Source of the DNA: Furcasterigmium furcatum | Lineage: Eukaryota > Ascomycota > Sordariomycetes > Glomerellales > Plectosphaerellaceae | Direction of reading: 5' to 3' | NCBI GenBank assembly: GCA_001599815.1 | Contig: BCIA01000003.1 | Span: 2,418,001 to 2,482,000, forward strand | DNA: 64,000 nt | Shown here: piece by piece, positions 9,693 through 19,306 of the stretch | Layout of the letters: each line of letters begins with the position of its first letter | Position numbering within the stretch: the first letter of the stretch is position 1 | Notes under the pieces: generated by a model | The model's database searches: none | Told to the model about the DNA's origin: nothing | Seen by the model: only the letters and a program-made list of their open reading frames with translations | Made by a program: the position numbers and the translations under genes

Positions 9693-11177
9693 ATGAAGCA
9701 CTTCTCGCCTGTCTGTACGCTCCCGGTTGAAAGCCCGGCTTTCGTCGGGGCGCCCAACGTCCGGTCGACGCTCGACATCGTCTGGACGTGCATCTCTGTT
9801 CTCATCCTCAGCAGCTGGTCCATCCTGCACCTCAACGTCCCTGAACAGTTCGAGCCGCAAACGAAATGGCAGGCCTGGAGACTCGACGCGGCCCGCTTGG
9901 GGAAGAAAATCCAGTGGGTTCTTATCATTCTGGTTGTGCCCGAAATGATTGTCGCCCACGCCATCATGGCATCGCGGTCGGCCTACCTGAACACCGCCTG
10001 GCTTCGGCGCTGCGCCGAGCAGGACGGAGTGCCTTGGAGCAGGGTGCATACGTTCTTCGCGGACATGGGCGGATTCGTCATACAGTTCAGCCCAGACGAG
10101 CCGGCATATACGGGCGTCGAAGCGCAAGAGGGTGACCATGATGCCGCCGAGGTTGCCCTGCGCGACCTCGACACCCCAGCGGCCGAGATGGATCGCCTGG
10201 ACGCCGTACGAGCTCCATTCATAGCCGACATGGCCGCACGCTCGCGCCGTTACGGTCCTACCCCGTGGCGCCCACACAAGCTGCACCAGAAGCGTATTAC
10301 AAAAGTGCTGCTCTCCTCTACCTATGCCCACCACATCATCACGAGACTCGAGGGGGATTACTGGGTCTTGACAGCGGTGCAACTGTACGAGGCGCGGCGG
10401 CACAGCATCATCACAGCCCTCCCCGACATCAGCGAGGCGGCTCTCTCAGATAAGAGCAAGGGATCCCTCCTCGTCAAACTTCTGGCGAGCTTCCAGGTGT
10501 GCTGGATGGCCATCCAGATCATCACGCGGGCGGTCCTGGACCGCCCGTCGTCACCTCTCGAGATCATGACGCTGTCCTTCGCCGTGTGCGCTTTCGCAGT
10601 CTACGTCCTCTCCCTCGGCCGCCCTCAAGACGTCACCACTCCGTTCACGATCAAGGCCGACAGGGCGGCGAGTGGCCGGGGCATGCTTGCCGTCTCAGAA
10701 GCAAACCCCTTCCACTTCCTGGGGTGGTACTTTTGGGGCTTCCGGGACTTCTCGAACCGCATCCTCAACAACACCGTCCACGCCAGCATCCAGGGGGAGG
10801 AGACCGATACTGTCGCGTGGTACATATCAAGCGGCATACTCAGCGCCTTTGTCTTTGGCGGGCTGCACCTGATCGCCTGGAACTCGCCGTTCCCCACTGA
10901 GGTGGAAAAATGGCTCTGGCGAGCGTCGGCGCTCATCACGATGCTCGCCCCTCTGGTTGCGGCGGTCTTTTATGTCCTGCTTGAGCTGATTTTTGGGCCT
11001 CTCAGACGGAAAAAGAAGGGGATATTCATTGGAAACAAGCTCATGCTCGGGACATGCTTCCTGATCCTGGCGCTCGCGCGGGCGTTCATCCTCGTTGAGG
11101 CCTTTCGGTCGACGTACTACCTGCCACCCGATGCCTACGTCAACACCTGGGCCGCAAACATCCCGCACTTTGGGTGA
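9693..11177 (+). CDS. Multi-pass membrane protein of unknown function (494 aa)
   Basis: Single exon. The N-terminal block DIVWTCISVLILSSWSILHL followed by NVP is the hallmark of a large fungal family of hypothetical membrane proteins (W-x-C-x(n)-W...H-x-NVP). Hydrophobic helices are visible at about residues 27-46, 74-92, 264-282, 289-305, 370-390, 408-431 and 446-464. A long soluble loop (about 115-260) includes the conserved-looking FFADMGGFVIQF. No enzymatic motif or signal-peptide cleavage site is seen. It is followed 570 bp downstream on the same strand by another orphan membrane protein, so a shared role is possible but unproven. The track from ATG to TGA is open with normal codon use. 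Function is not known. Confidence 0.8.
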   Translation: MKHFSPVCTLPVESPAFVGAPNVRSTLDIVWTCISVLILSSWSILHLNVPEQFEPQTKWQAWRLDAARLGKKIQWVLIILVVPEMIVAHAIMASRSAYLNTAWLRRCAEQDGVPWSRVHTFFADMGGFVIQFSPDEPAYTGVEAQEGDHDAAEVALRDLDTPAAEMDRLDAVRAPFIADMAARSRRYGPTPWRPHKLHQKRITKVLLSSTYAHHIITRLEGDYWVLTAVQLYEARRHSIITALPDISEAALSDKSKGSLLVKLLASFQVCWMAIQIITRAVLDRPSSPLEIMTLSFAVCAFAVYVLSLGRPQDVTTPFTIKADRAASGRGMLAVSEANPFHFLGWYFWGFRDFSNRILNNTVHASIQGEETDTVAWYISSGILSAFVFGGLHLIAWNSPFPTEVEKWLWRASALITMLAPLVAAVFYVLLELIFGPLRRKKKGIFIGNKLMLGTCFLILALARAFILVEAFRSTYYLPPDAYVNTWAANIPHFG

Positions 11178-11747
11178 GCTGTTCGGACTTGAGGAGATAC
11201 TTGTGTCGGATTCAGGGGCGGGTGTCCTTGAGGGGCGAGTTCACGATGGGAGGGGCTGGCCAGACATCTCATATGTACATCCCGGAATATCACTGGAACT
11301 TATTGAATGGTTCCTTCAGTTGGTGATGGGCTCGTCGGTGCCGAGCTCGATCAACCCCCTCGTTCCCCTGAATATGGATACGAGATCGTTGTCCCCTCGA
11401 CCGACAATCCCAGCTCCCGAGCCCAACGCCGGGCACTAAACTTGACAGGCCGCTAGAGCGGCCGCTTGTACGAACAGAATCGAAGCAGTTCAGTCTCTGA
11501 TTTGTTCGTTTCGTCTCCATGAGCCCATCGCGAGATGCTTGGCGCATATCTGCCTTGACCAAAGATCCTTGCCGGTTGGGGGCCAAATACCACATACCCT
11601 CAGCTGGCAGGGGTCTCGAACAACGTTATATGGCCAGAGCCCCGCGAGGCTCTTGTCGATTCTTGCTCTTCCTCGCTCCTGGGTAACCGCTGTATTGCTC
11701 ACCTCAGGTTGGCAAGTATACCGCTGGTTGGCGGCGTGTGAATTACC
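11178..11747. other. Intergenic between two membrane-protein genes
   Basis: No coding sequence recognised; it should hold the promoter of the 687-aa gene. Confidence 0.5.
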
Positions 11748-13811
11748 ATGAAGTCCTCCAACGACGCGGCTCCCGCCGCGGGAGTCCCCTGGGCTGCCCA
11801 ATCATTCCGCCAGTTCCCATCCCTCACGGCCGTCTACCTCCTGGGCGTCGTTCTCGCCATGGCGCTGTCCCTCGCCGTCCTCAGCTTGGCGAACGGGCAG
11901 CGTGTCGACAGTTGGCCCGTCGGCCCAGCCGTGTACCTGTCCATCATCACGACCCTGTCAGGCATCATGCTGCGCTCGTCGTTCCGAAGCACCGCGGACT
12001 CGTACCTCTGGTCCCTGCTTCTTTCCGACAAGGGAGCCAGTCTCGCCAACATCCACACCGTCTGGGACCTCGGATACCAGGCCAAAGCCATCGTCAATGT
12101 TCGGGGGAACAAGTTCGAGCCTTTCCTGCGCCTGGCCGCCCTGTTCATGATTCTGGTGGCCGCGAACGGGCCCCTCCTCCAGCGCGCCGTGACCGTCGAT
12201 CTGGACAACTTCGAGGTGCAATATGAGAAGACGCTGGCCATCCGCCGTGAGCCCATATGGAACCTCACGTCAAAGTGGCACTATATGGCTTCTTCCTCGA
12301 CCTACTCGGCCTCGCAGCTGCAGGAAGAACTCGCCGAGGTGGTCCTGGAGCACAGCCAGCGCCAACCGATGAAGCTGGAGACCGACTCGTGCCCCGAGAG
12401 TGCGACCTGTAGGGCGACAGTCACCGTTGCGGGCTTCAGTCGGGCTTGCACGAATGATACTGCGTCGTACGTTGGTATCGAGAGCCTCCCGGTCGCCCGA
12501 GTTGTTCCGCTGAACACAAACTATCTCGCCACGTGTTCCGTCACCGGGAGGCGGCTTACAGATGAGGAGGTGGAGGAAGGCGGGATGAATGAGAAGGGAA
12601 ACAGAGAGGCCTGCCAAGCGCTGGAGACGGAATATCAGCTGGGCGTCGAAGTATCAAGCCGTTCTGATATCCGGGGACAGCAACATGAGGTCAACCAGGA
12701 TGGAGGGTCAGACGAGCCGCAGTGGCAGGATCGTGACCTACCGCCCGATCTTATGGACTATACCAACTACGTCCAGGAGGGCAAGCTAAGCGACGGTTTG
12801 ACGGTGCGAAGGTGCAACTTCTCTACGGCCTTCATCGAGATCCCCATCGAGATCACCGACGGCGACACTGTTCGCATGGTTGGCGCCGCATCTGACCGCG
12901 ACATCCGTGTGGTAGAGTCCATTCCCCGTCATGAGATAACGAGTCGCTGCCGTCGCAATGTTCTCGATGGCTTTGGACGGGCAATGTCCGATCTCTATGC
13001 TGGCTACGCATTCTACTACGATACCTACGCAACTCTTGCTGTACAAGGCGTCGGGCCTCGCCAGCAGCTCAAGGAGACTCGATACCGCGACCCCGATGCC
13101 CCCGAAGATGCTCGCGCATTCGAGAACTTCTACACCGATCCGCTCAACGGCTTCACCGACACCCTCCACGAACTGTCTCTGCGGTATGCGCTGAAGAAGA
13201 TCCCGACCACGGAGGGCAGACTCGAAGAGTTTGACAAGTGCATACTAGGCGACAGCGGCGACGAAGTGAACGGTCTGGCCGACGCCAGAGAGCAGCGATT
13301 CAGGGCCCTGCGCGCCATGTCGACCGAATCCGGCCCCGAGCAGACCGTCTCCGTCCGCGAGACGCAGATGGTCGCGGTGTACAGGTCGCACTACCTCTAT
13401 GCCGCCATCTCCGTGGCCCTCTCCTACATCACGACCATTCTGCTCTTCGCCCTCAACATCGGCTGGCGGAGCCTGGGCCGCTCGTTCTCCATGTCGCCGC
13501 TGGAGATCGCAAAGGCCTTCGACGCGCCGCTGCTGCGGGACGCCGGCAGCAACATCTCAGGTGACCAGATCGCGCGCGAGTTTGGGGATGAGAAGGTGAG
13601 GTACGGCGAGCCGACGGCGCCCGGGCCTGCGGCAGTGGACGGGAACGGGGAGGAGAGGCAGGAATACCCGACGAAGGAGGCGGCGACGACGGACATCGCG
13701 GCGAGCGACGACAGCGTCGCCAGGACGCCGGTGGTCTCGGAGAAGACGAGGCTGCTTATTGACTTTGCCGATCGGGTGTCGACGCCGGTAAACGGCAGGT
13801 CTTATGAGTGA
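11748..13811 (+). CDS. Fungal membrane protein with large extracytoplasmic domain (687 aa)
   Basis: Single exon. The topology resembles the DUF3176-type fungal proteins: three hydrophobic helices near the N-terminus (about residues 27-48, 58-75 and 126-144, the last ending GPLLQRAVTVDL), then about 400 residues of soluble domain with paired Cys and N-x-S/T sites, then a last helix at about 548-568 (AAISVALSYITTILLFALNI), and a cytoplasmic tail with SMSPLEIAKAFDAPLL. WPVGPAVYLSIITTLSGIML and the post-helix SPLEIAKAF motif recur in uncharacterised fungal membrane proteins. No catalytic motif is seen. The tail after residue 600 is low complexity. I am confident it is a real gene of this topology class; the Pfam assignment is only tentative and the role is unknown. 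Confidence 0.8.
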   Translation: MKSSNDAAPAAGVPWAAQSFRQFPSLTAVYLLGVVLAMALSLAVLSLANGQRVDSWPVGPAVYLSIITTLSGIMLRSSFRSTADSYLWSLLLSDKGASLANIHTVWDLGYQAKAIVNVRGNKFEPFLRLAALFMILVAANGPLLQRAVTVDLDNFEVQYEKTLAIRREPIWNLTSKWHYMASSSTYSASQLQEELAEVVLEHSQRQPMKLETDSCPESATCRATVTVAGFSRACTNDTASYVGIESLPVARVVPLNTNYLATCSVTGRRLTDEEVEEGGMNEKGNREACQALETEYQLGVEVSSRSDIRGQQHEVNQDGGSDEPQWQDRDLPPDLMDYTNYVQEGKLSDGLTVRRCNFSTAFIEIPIEITDGDTVRMVGAASDRDIRVVESIPRHEITSRCRRNVLDGFGRAMSDLYAGYAFYYDTYATLAVQGVGPRQQLKETRYRDPDAPEDARAFENFYTDPLNGFTDTLHELSLRYALKKIPTTEGRLEEFDKCILGDSGDEVNGLADAREQRFRALRAMSTESGPEQTVSVRETQMVAVYRSHYLYAAISVALSYITTILLFALNIGWRSLGRSFSMSPLEIAKAFDAPLLRDAGSNISGDQIAREFGDEKVRYGEPTAPGPAAVDGNGEERQEYPTKEAATTDIAASDDSVARTPVVSEKTRLLIDFADRVSTPVNGRSYE

Positions 13812-14101
13812 TGCGTTCTGGTTATGAAGCCTGGGCTTGGAGCATACTAGTAAGGAGATTCCATTATTGGGTTAATTCATGTGATGGATGATGAACTCCA
13901 CGGAGTATTTCAGGGTTTTTACTCCAGGGATCTATGCAACGGGAAGATGCAGGTCGAATTCAATTCGCCATTTCGAGAAGATGCTAGTATTGTTAGGTCA
14001 CCTATTGAACGAGAGCAAAAGTGAACCAAAAAGATAGCCCCTGACGATGTGCTGGTGTAAGTGAGAGTTGGCATGTGCAGGAGGCAAAAAGTCAAAAAGA
14101 A

Positions 14102-14173
14102 CTCTCCGACGGGGAATTGAACCCCGGTCTCCAGCGTGACAAGCTGGCATACTAGCCACTATACGATCGGAGA
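14102..14173 (-). tRNA. tRNA-Asp (anticodon GUC)
   Basis: A 72-nt cloverleaf on the minus strand: acceptor TCTCCGA paired with TCGGAGA, discriminator G, anticodon stem CCAGC/GCTGG with loop TTGTCAC (anticodon GTC), and T-arm CGGGG-TTCAATT-CCCCG. A-box (TAGTGGCTAGTA) and B-box (GGTTCAATTCC) promoters are intact. There is no intron. The stretch from 13812 to 14101 before it holds nothing else I recognise. Confidence 0.96.
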
Positions 14174-14975
14174 TGAACAGTTGCGCCAATTGAGGCACTT
14201 CTTGTTGGTTGGAGAAATTGATGTTCCGAGGCGTTATGGCGTCTGGGCACAGGCACAGTTTAGTGTGGCGATGCACATGTCAGACGCTAGACAGACACTC
14301 CCCAACTTTCATTTTCGCCTTCAACAACAGCAGCAGTTCCGATCGTGATTCTTACCTTTGCCATCCCAAATCTCGCATTTCTTTTTGATTAGTGGTATCT
14401 ACTAGTATATCCCCCCTCGCCCCCGTGACCACCACATTATCACATGCTGGCTTCACGATGCCACGAGCCTCCAGGCGGCTAGTACCTGTACACTTCCGCA
14501 CCTTGTCATCCTACATCATCCTCACGAACCACTGACACCTGCTCCCTCGGGGCCCCAGTGAGCACATGCGAATCGCCTTGGCTATTGCCAAGGACACATA
14601 GCTTCCCCAACAAGTGATGTCAACCACGGATGGGTGTGGCTTTGATAGGCCACGGATGTGATGATCAGCCACACCCTCCTGTTTTGGACCCTGATTTTCT
14701 GACGTCACAAGCGTCTCCCGCCATCCAGGATCTCCAACGCTTCCATCACGACTGACATGCATCAGGCCCACGGGGCTCGTCACCATCGCTGCCACATGGA
14801 ACATTCAATTTGCCTATAAATCACCTCGGTCTCTTCCGTTCAAGCCACTCTGCTCCTATCCAGCTCCCAAGAAACAAAAGTACAAGACATCATCCCAATT
14901 GTCTGCCAATATCAATCTTCTCATATACCCCTACAACAACAAACCTACATACACACCTCTCTACCAACCGCCAAC
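14174..14975. other. Promoter region of the 93-aa gene
   Basis: No coding sequence. It contains a TATA box (listed) and, over the last 120 bp, a CA-rich leader with repeated CCTAC/ACAACAA runs. This suggests strong, inducible expression of the downstream gene. Confidence 0.5.
14815..14821 (+). promoter_or_regulatory. Candidate TATA box of the 93-aa gene
   Basis: TATAAAT, 155 bp upstream of the ATG at 14976. Confidence 0.5.
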
Positions 14976-15257
14976 ATGCCCAACTCCCCCATGTCCAAGC
15001 AGGAAGACAACGGCGTCACCGGCGCCGCCAAGTTCGTCACCTCTGCCCTCGGAAACACCGTCGGCGGCGTTTCTCGCACCGTGGGCAACGTGACCGGCGC
15101 TGCCACCCGCGGCCTGGGCGACACCATCACCGGCGCCACTGGCTCTGCTGGCCGCCCCGTCGGCGACGGGCTCGGCAATATCGGCACCGGCCTCGAGAAC
15201 GCGGCGAACACTGCTGGCAAGGGCGTCGAGGACGCCGGCCAGTGGAAGCGCTCGTGA
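14976..15257 (+). CDS. Small Gly/Thr/Val-rich repetitive protein, LEA-like composition (93 aa)
   Basis: Single exon. After MPNSPMSKQEDNGVTGAAK the sequence is a chain of related short units built on G-N/D-x-V-x-G-x-T/S-x (GNTVGGVSRTVGNVTGAAT, then RGLGDTITGATGSAGRPVGD), ending DAGQWKRS. It has no Cys and no hydrophobic core, so it is likely disordered or forms amphipathic helices on dehydration, as with late-embryogenesis-abundant proteins. Related short proteins are common in ascomycetes as hypothetical proteins; function is not established. A TATA box and CA-rich leader precede it. The start is the only ATG close to the conserved region. Confidence 0.75.
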   Translation: MPNSPMSKQEDNGVTGAAKFVTSALGNTVGGVSRTVGNVTGAATRGLGDTITGATGSAGRPVGDGLGNIGTGLENAANTAGKGVEDAGQWKRS

Positions 15258-15527
15258 GCAGCGGCAGCCATAGCCAAGGATGGAAGTTGAAATTTCTGGG
15301 AGGAGCACATACCAGACTGGACTGGACCGGCGATGACAAAATATGTACTACTATGAGCGTTGCATTTGCTGTATGAATCAGAATACGAAACACGGAACAC
15401 CCATGACTTCTCACTCATCCATGTTGCCATTCGAACGCGAAGTGATGCGAGAGATTACTCTGCCTTCCGGCGGGTATATTTCCATATCTTACAATAACGT
15501 ACATGTCTACAGCATGTGATACATATT

Positions 15528-17679
15528 CTACATCTTCTTCTTCCTCCGCAGTTCTAGGTTATACGTCTCCAGCGCCTCGTTGCTGATCTTGCCCGGCCCG
15601 CCGGCAAACTCGTCCACACCCTTGTTGTTCTTGGGGAAGGCGATGACGTCCCTCACTGAGCTGGAGCCGCTCAGCACGGCCACGAAGCGGTCGAATCCCA
15701 GCGCGAAGCCCGCGTGCGGGGGGCACCCGGCCCGCAGGGCCTTGAGGAGGTGGGAGAACTCGTCGATCTTTTCCTTGCTCATCTTGAGGATGTTGCGGAA
15801 GATGAACTCCTGCATCTGCGCCACGTGGATACGGCGGCTGCCTCCGCCGAGCTCGACGCCGTTGAGCACGAGGTCGTAGTGGTCGGCCTTGGCCTTGAGG
15901 GGGTCCGTGAAGAGGAGCTCTACGTCTTCGGCGGTCAAAGGGGCAGTGAAGGGGTGGTGGGTCGCGGAGAAGCCGGACGAGCCGCCCTGGCCGACATCCA
16001 CCTCCTCCTGGGGCGTGAACATGGGGAAGTTGGTGACCCAAAGGAAGTGGAAGCTGTTGTCCCTCTCCAAGAGGTCCGCTTCGATCGCTGCGTGGTACAT
16101 GAGGGACCTGAGTTCGCCGAGCTTGGTGGAGCCGCCCTGCTGAGGCCGGTCCTGTCGAGCCTGGAAGACGACGATGTCGCCATTCTCCAGGGACTGCAGG
16201 CCAGACTCGGGAGACGCTGCCTTTTGCATCGCGTCCAGGCCGTCAGGGCCCAGCGCCGAGAAGCCGTTCAGGGGCTTGCTCGTGTCGTAGACCAGGGCCT
16301 GTGGCGCACCGTCCGGGTTCTGGGAGAAGCTGGGGTGGATGTTGCTGAGGAAGGTCTTGACAAACTCGAAGGCTTCGCGCCGGTCAATATCTTCATGGAG
16401 TTGGAATTTCCATGCCTCCACGATCGGTGCTTGCAGATGAGAGATCATGCCGACGAAATCAGGGCTCACGTGCCCACCGACTGAGGCAATCTCGTTGGGT
16501 ATCCGAAGGTCTGGCTTGTCAATGCCAAACTTGTCCATGCAGTCCACGTATGTCATCCTCTGAAACGGGATGGAGATCTCCGGGTACTCTCGAGGGGCAT
16601 TCTTCACTGCTCCCTTGGACGTAGCCTTCTCGGAAGCCTCGATGCCTTTCTTAACGGGAATGAAAGAGGAGTCATCTTCTTGGAGCAGGTAGTGTTCCCT
16701 TACGGCATCCCAAGCGTTCTTCACCACGGCCTCCACATCAGCCTGGACGGTCTCGCCCGTCGCGAAGGACTTTTCTAGGTCCATCTGCGTGAATTCGGGC
16801 TGTCTATCGGCCCTGTGGTCCTCGTCTCGGTAGCACCGTGCAAACTGATAGTACCCAGCCAGGCCAGATGCCATGAGGACCTGCTTGTACTGCTGAGGGC
16901 TCTGCGGCAGGGCATATGCATAGCCGGCGCGTCGCGTGGGCACTAGGAATTCCCGTGCGCCTTCCGACGTCGACTTGAAGAGGGTCGGTGTCTCAACGTC
17001 CAGATACCCCAGGGTGTTCATCTTCTGGCTCAGGGAGTTCTTCAGGAAGGCCCTGAAGCGCAGCGACTCTCGGAGCTTGGCGTGGAAGCGAAGCTGGAGG
17101 TATCTTGCGGACGGGGGGAAAACGGCGTCGGAGGAGACAATGATGTCTTTCGGGAAGGGGTTGAGGTATTGGATGGACTCGAGCTCCATGTCGAAGCGTC
17201 GGGCGGTGGACTCTGCTGTCGTTGTGCCTGTTACGGCGACTGCGCTGTAGGGCTGGATCTTCCGCAGCGCCTCGACCTGGTCTTCGCCTTTGGCGCATAT
17301 CTGGCCCGAGAGCTCCCCATTCTCCAGCTCAATGGTGGCAAAGGCAAGGGCTTTTGAGGTCTTTCGGAGCTTTCCGATGAAGCCGTGCACTACCACGGAG
17401 GATTTGCCGGGTAGCCAGAAGTCGCGCGGCGAGATCTTGGGTGGGAACACTGGAGGGCGATGGTCAGACTGGTGACTAGATCTGGGGCCCAATTGGGGCC
17501 ATACGGAAACTCTTGAACTGCTCCAAGTCTTCATCTTGACGAGAGGCCGGTCCCTTGGAAGAGAATGCCCGCAGGGTCGCGCGAGGACATGTCGCTGCCC
17601 ATGATGGCTGTAGAACTGGCCGAGCACGGGGGAGTCTCGAAGACAGGCCGCGACAGCTGCAGCGGCACTGTCGCAGCAT
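15528..17679 (-). CDS. msd1: Mitochondrial aspartyl-tRNA synthetase
   Basis: Class IIb aminoacyl-tRNA synthetase that charges mitochondrial tRNA-Asp. Two exons, 17679-17505 and 17449-15528 (intron donor gtatgg, acceptor CCAG, in phase), give 698 aa. Residues 1-43 are Arg/Ser/Ala-rich with no acidic residue, as expected for a matrix-targeting presequence; this is why MLRQCRC was chosen over an upstream in-frame ATG. An OB-fold anticodon domain follows (VVVHGFIGKLRKTSKALAFA). Class II motif 2 is clear (YYQFARCYRDEDHRADRQPE then FTQMDLE) and so is motif 3 (GFALGFDRFVAVLSG). The bacterial-type DRPQQG and GAD-type insertion region is present between them, as in mitochondrial enzymes. Everything needed for catalysis appears intact. 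Confidence 0.96.
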
Positions 17680-17983
17680 CGGGGTTTCTGGGGGCGAGGA
17701 CTGGGTCGCAAAGTATATACAGGTATAGTCGACGCTCGAAAAGAGGGAGCAATGCGCAGGAGAAGAACGATTGTTGAAGCTCTGTGTTGCAGTCTGACCA
17801 TGTGAAGAAGAATAAGGTGACATCGGTTCCCGTCCTCAATCGAGCTCCAAAAATCATGGCCCCACACAAGGTACTTCCATGGCCACACAGAGGCCGCGGG
17901 GCAGGTACGTACCCCTGACAGCGCCTGTTTAAAAGTTTCGGCGCCCAGACGCGCCCCCGAATTTTTCTCTTCTTTTCCTCTTC
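17680..17983. other. Divergent promoter region, msd1 / candidate microprotein
   Basis: Short (304 bp). The last 30 bp before 17984 are a pyrimidine run (TTTTTCTCTTCTTTTCCTCT), typical of a fungal start region. No other gene is seen. Confidence 0.5.
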
Positions 17984-18193
17984 ATGATTCTTCCATTTCA
18001 AACAAAGTGTACGTCAATCCACGACAGCCAACGCCCCCGCACTGCTCTATTTGCGAGAGGCAAAGCTAACATGCTCGCAGATGATGATAGCCCGTGGGAT
18101 AATATGATGCAGCACCCTCGTCTGGAGCTTCCGAGCTCTCCCCTCCGGGGGCCTCAGGGCAGAGTTGCGAAGGGCGAGGGGGCCATGATCTAG
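17984..18193 (+). CDS. Candidate 45-aa microprotein (2 exons)
   Basis: Exon 17984-18008 (eight codons plus one base) is joined to 18081-18193 by a 72-bp intron with near-ideal signals: donor GTACGT, branch GCTAAC, acceptor CGCAG. Splicing keeps the frame and gives MILPFQTKYDDSPWDNMMQH, then PRLELPSSPLRGPQGRVAKG, then EGAMI. Unspliced, the frame-consistent product differs. No signal peptide, transmembrane helix or Cys. I do not recognise the family; the compact motif DDSPWD...HPRLELP...GPQGRVAKGEGA looks conserved rather than random. It is divergent from msd1. The gene could also be the first two exons of something longer, but the TAG after GAMI is followed by no plausible donor. Confidence 0.42.
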   Translation: MILPFQTKCTSIHDSQRPRTALFARGKANMLADDDSPWDNMMQHPRLELPSSPLRGPQGRVAKGEGAMI

Positions 18194-19306
18194 GCGTTCG
18201 ACCACGACCTTGTTACATCATCGGACGCGAAGATAAGGCAAATCTGATTTTTGTACTGAAATGGAAGATGCTGAGGTAGGTTGGTTGCTTCCAGTTGGTG
18301 GCATGGGATTGCTTGGACGAGCATGCTGTGTATTTTTGCGGCGGCCGGCGAGTGCTGGATGGCTCGAGGAAGCTTGATGCCAGATGATCGCGCGACATGT
18401 TCTTCTGTTTCTTTTCTTTTCTGTTCTCCCTTCCCTGTCCGGCTGTATTCAACGGCATTTCAAACCTCGTGGACTACGAGGAGAAGCATGGGTTGGACAA
18501 CGCCCAGATTATCCCTGGTCTTGATGTCATCATCGGGTGCAGGGCACATGGTCAGATAGAAATAGTCCCGGAAAAACAAATAAACGACGATCGTAATAAA
18601 TTCGTTCGCTTGGGCCAGTATGTGCAGTTGAACGAGGCTTCTCAGGCTCTGTCGTGAAAGTTGGTGATACCTCCAGCTGTGTCCTGCCCAGAGCTTCGGT
18701 GGGCCACTCCGGGCCAGCCGGGGGCAAGTGGGAAGGAGCTGCCCGCCAAGCCCCCGACGCAGTCCAACCGCGTCACTGCCAGCACCGCAACTGGGCCCTG
18801 TGCAATCTGATGCCAACCACCTCATCCCGACTTGGCCACCGGCGGTGCTGTCCTGTCCTGTCCTGTATCGTCCTGTCTTCCAGCGCCCATCTCGATCCCA
18901 CGTAGCATTCTCGACATAGTACACGGCATCGCCACAGTATCGTTATCCTTCCTTTCAGCGTGTCATGGCATTGTTGCGCAGTTGACGGCAAGAAACGAAA
19001 CCTCGCGCCCCATCCTCGACCCCGGTCCCAATTTCCCTCGGCCAGGATCGACTTCTTGGAAAGTCGATCGACGCGCATTCCCGTGAGGCCTTTCCTCGCC
19101 GACATACCCTCGACGAGCACTCTCTCTCCGACCATTGATCGGAATTGCGCGTCAACAAGTCGCTCACGAGACAGGCGGCCGAATCGCCAGCAAACGCCGA
19201 CGACTGCCCAGCCCCCAGCTGCCCAACCGAGACCGACGGGACCTCGTGCTCGTAAGCCAGGGAACCTCTCGCCGCCTCCAACCAGCGACACACCTGCCTC
19301 GCCGCC
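18194..19306. other. Intergenic upstream of the AP180 gene
   Basis: No coding sequence recognised on either strand. It contains a short CTGTC repeat (listed) about 430-460 bp upstream of the AP180 start. Confidence 0.5.
18848..18877. repeat. Pentanucleotide tandem repeat (CTGTC)n, imperfect
   Basis: CTGTCCTGTCCTGTCCTGT followed by an interrupted further TCCTGTC. Confidence 0.8.
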
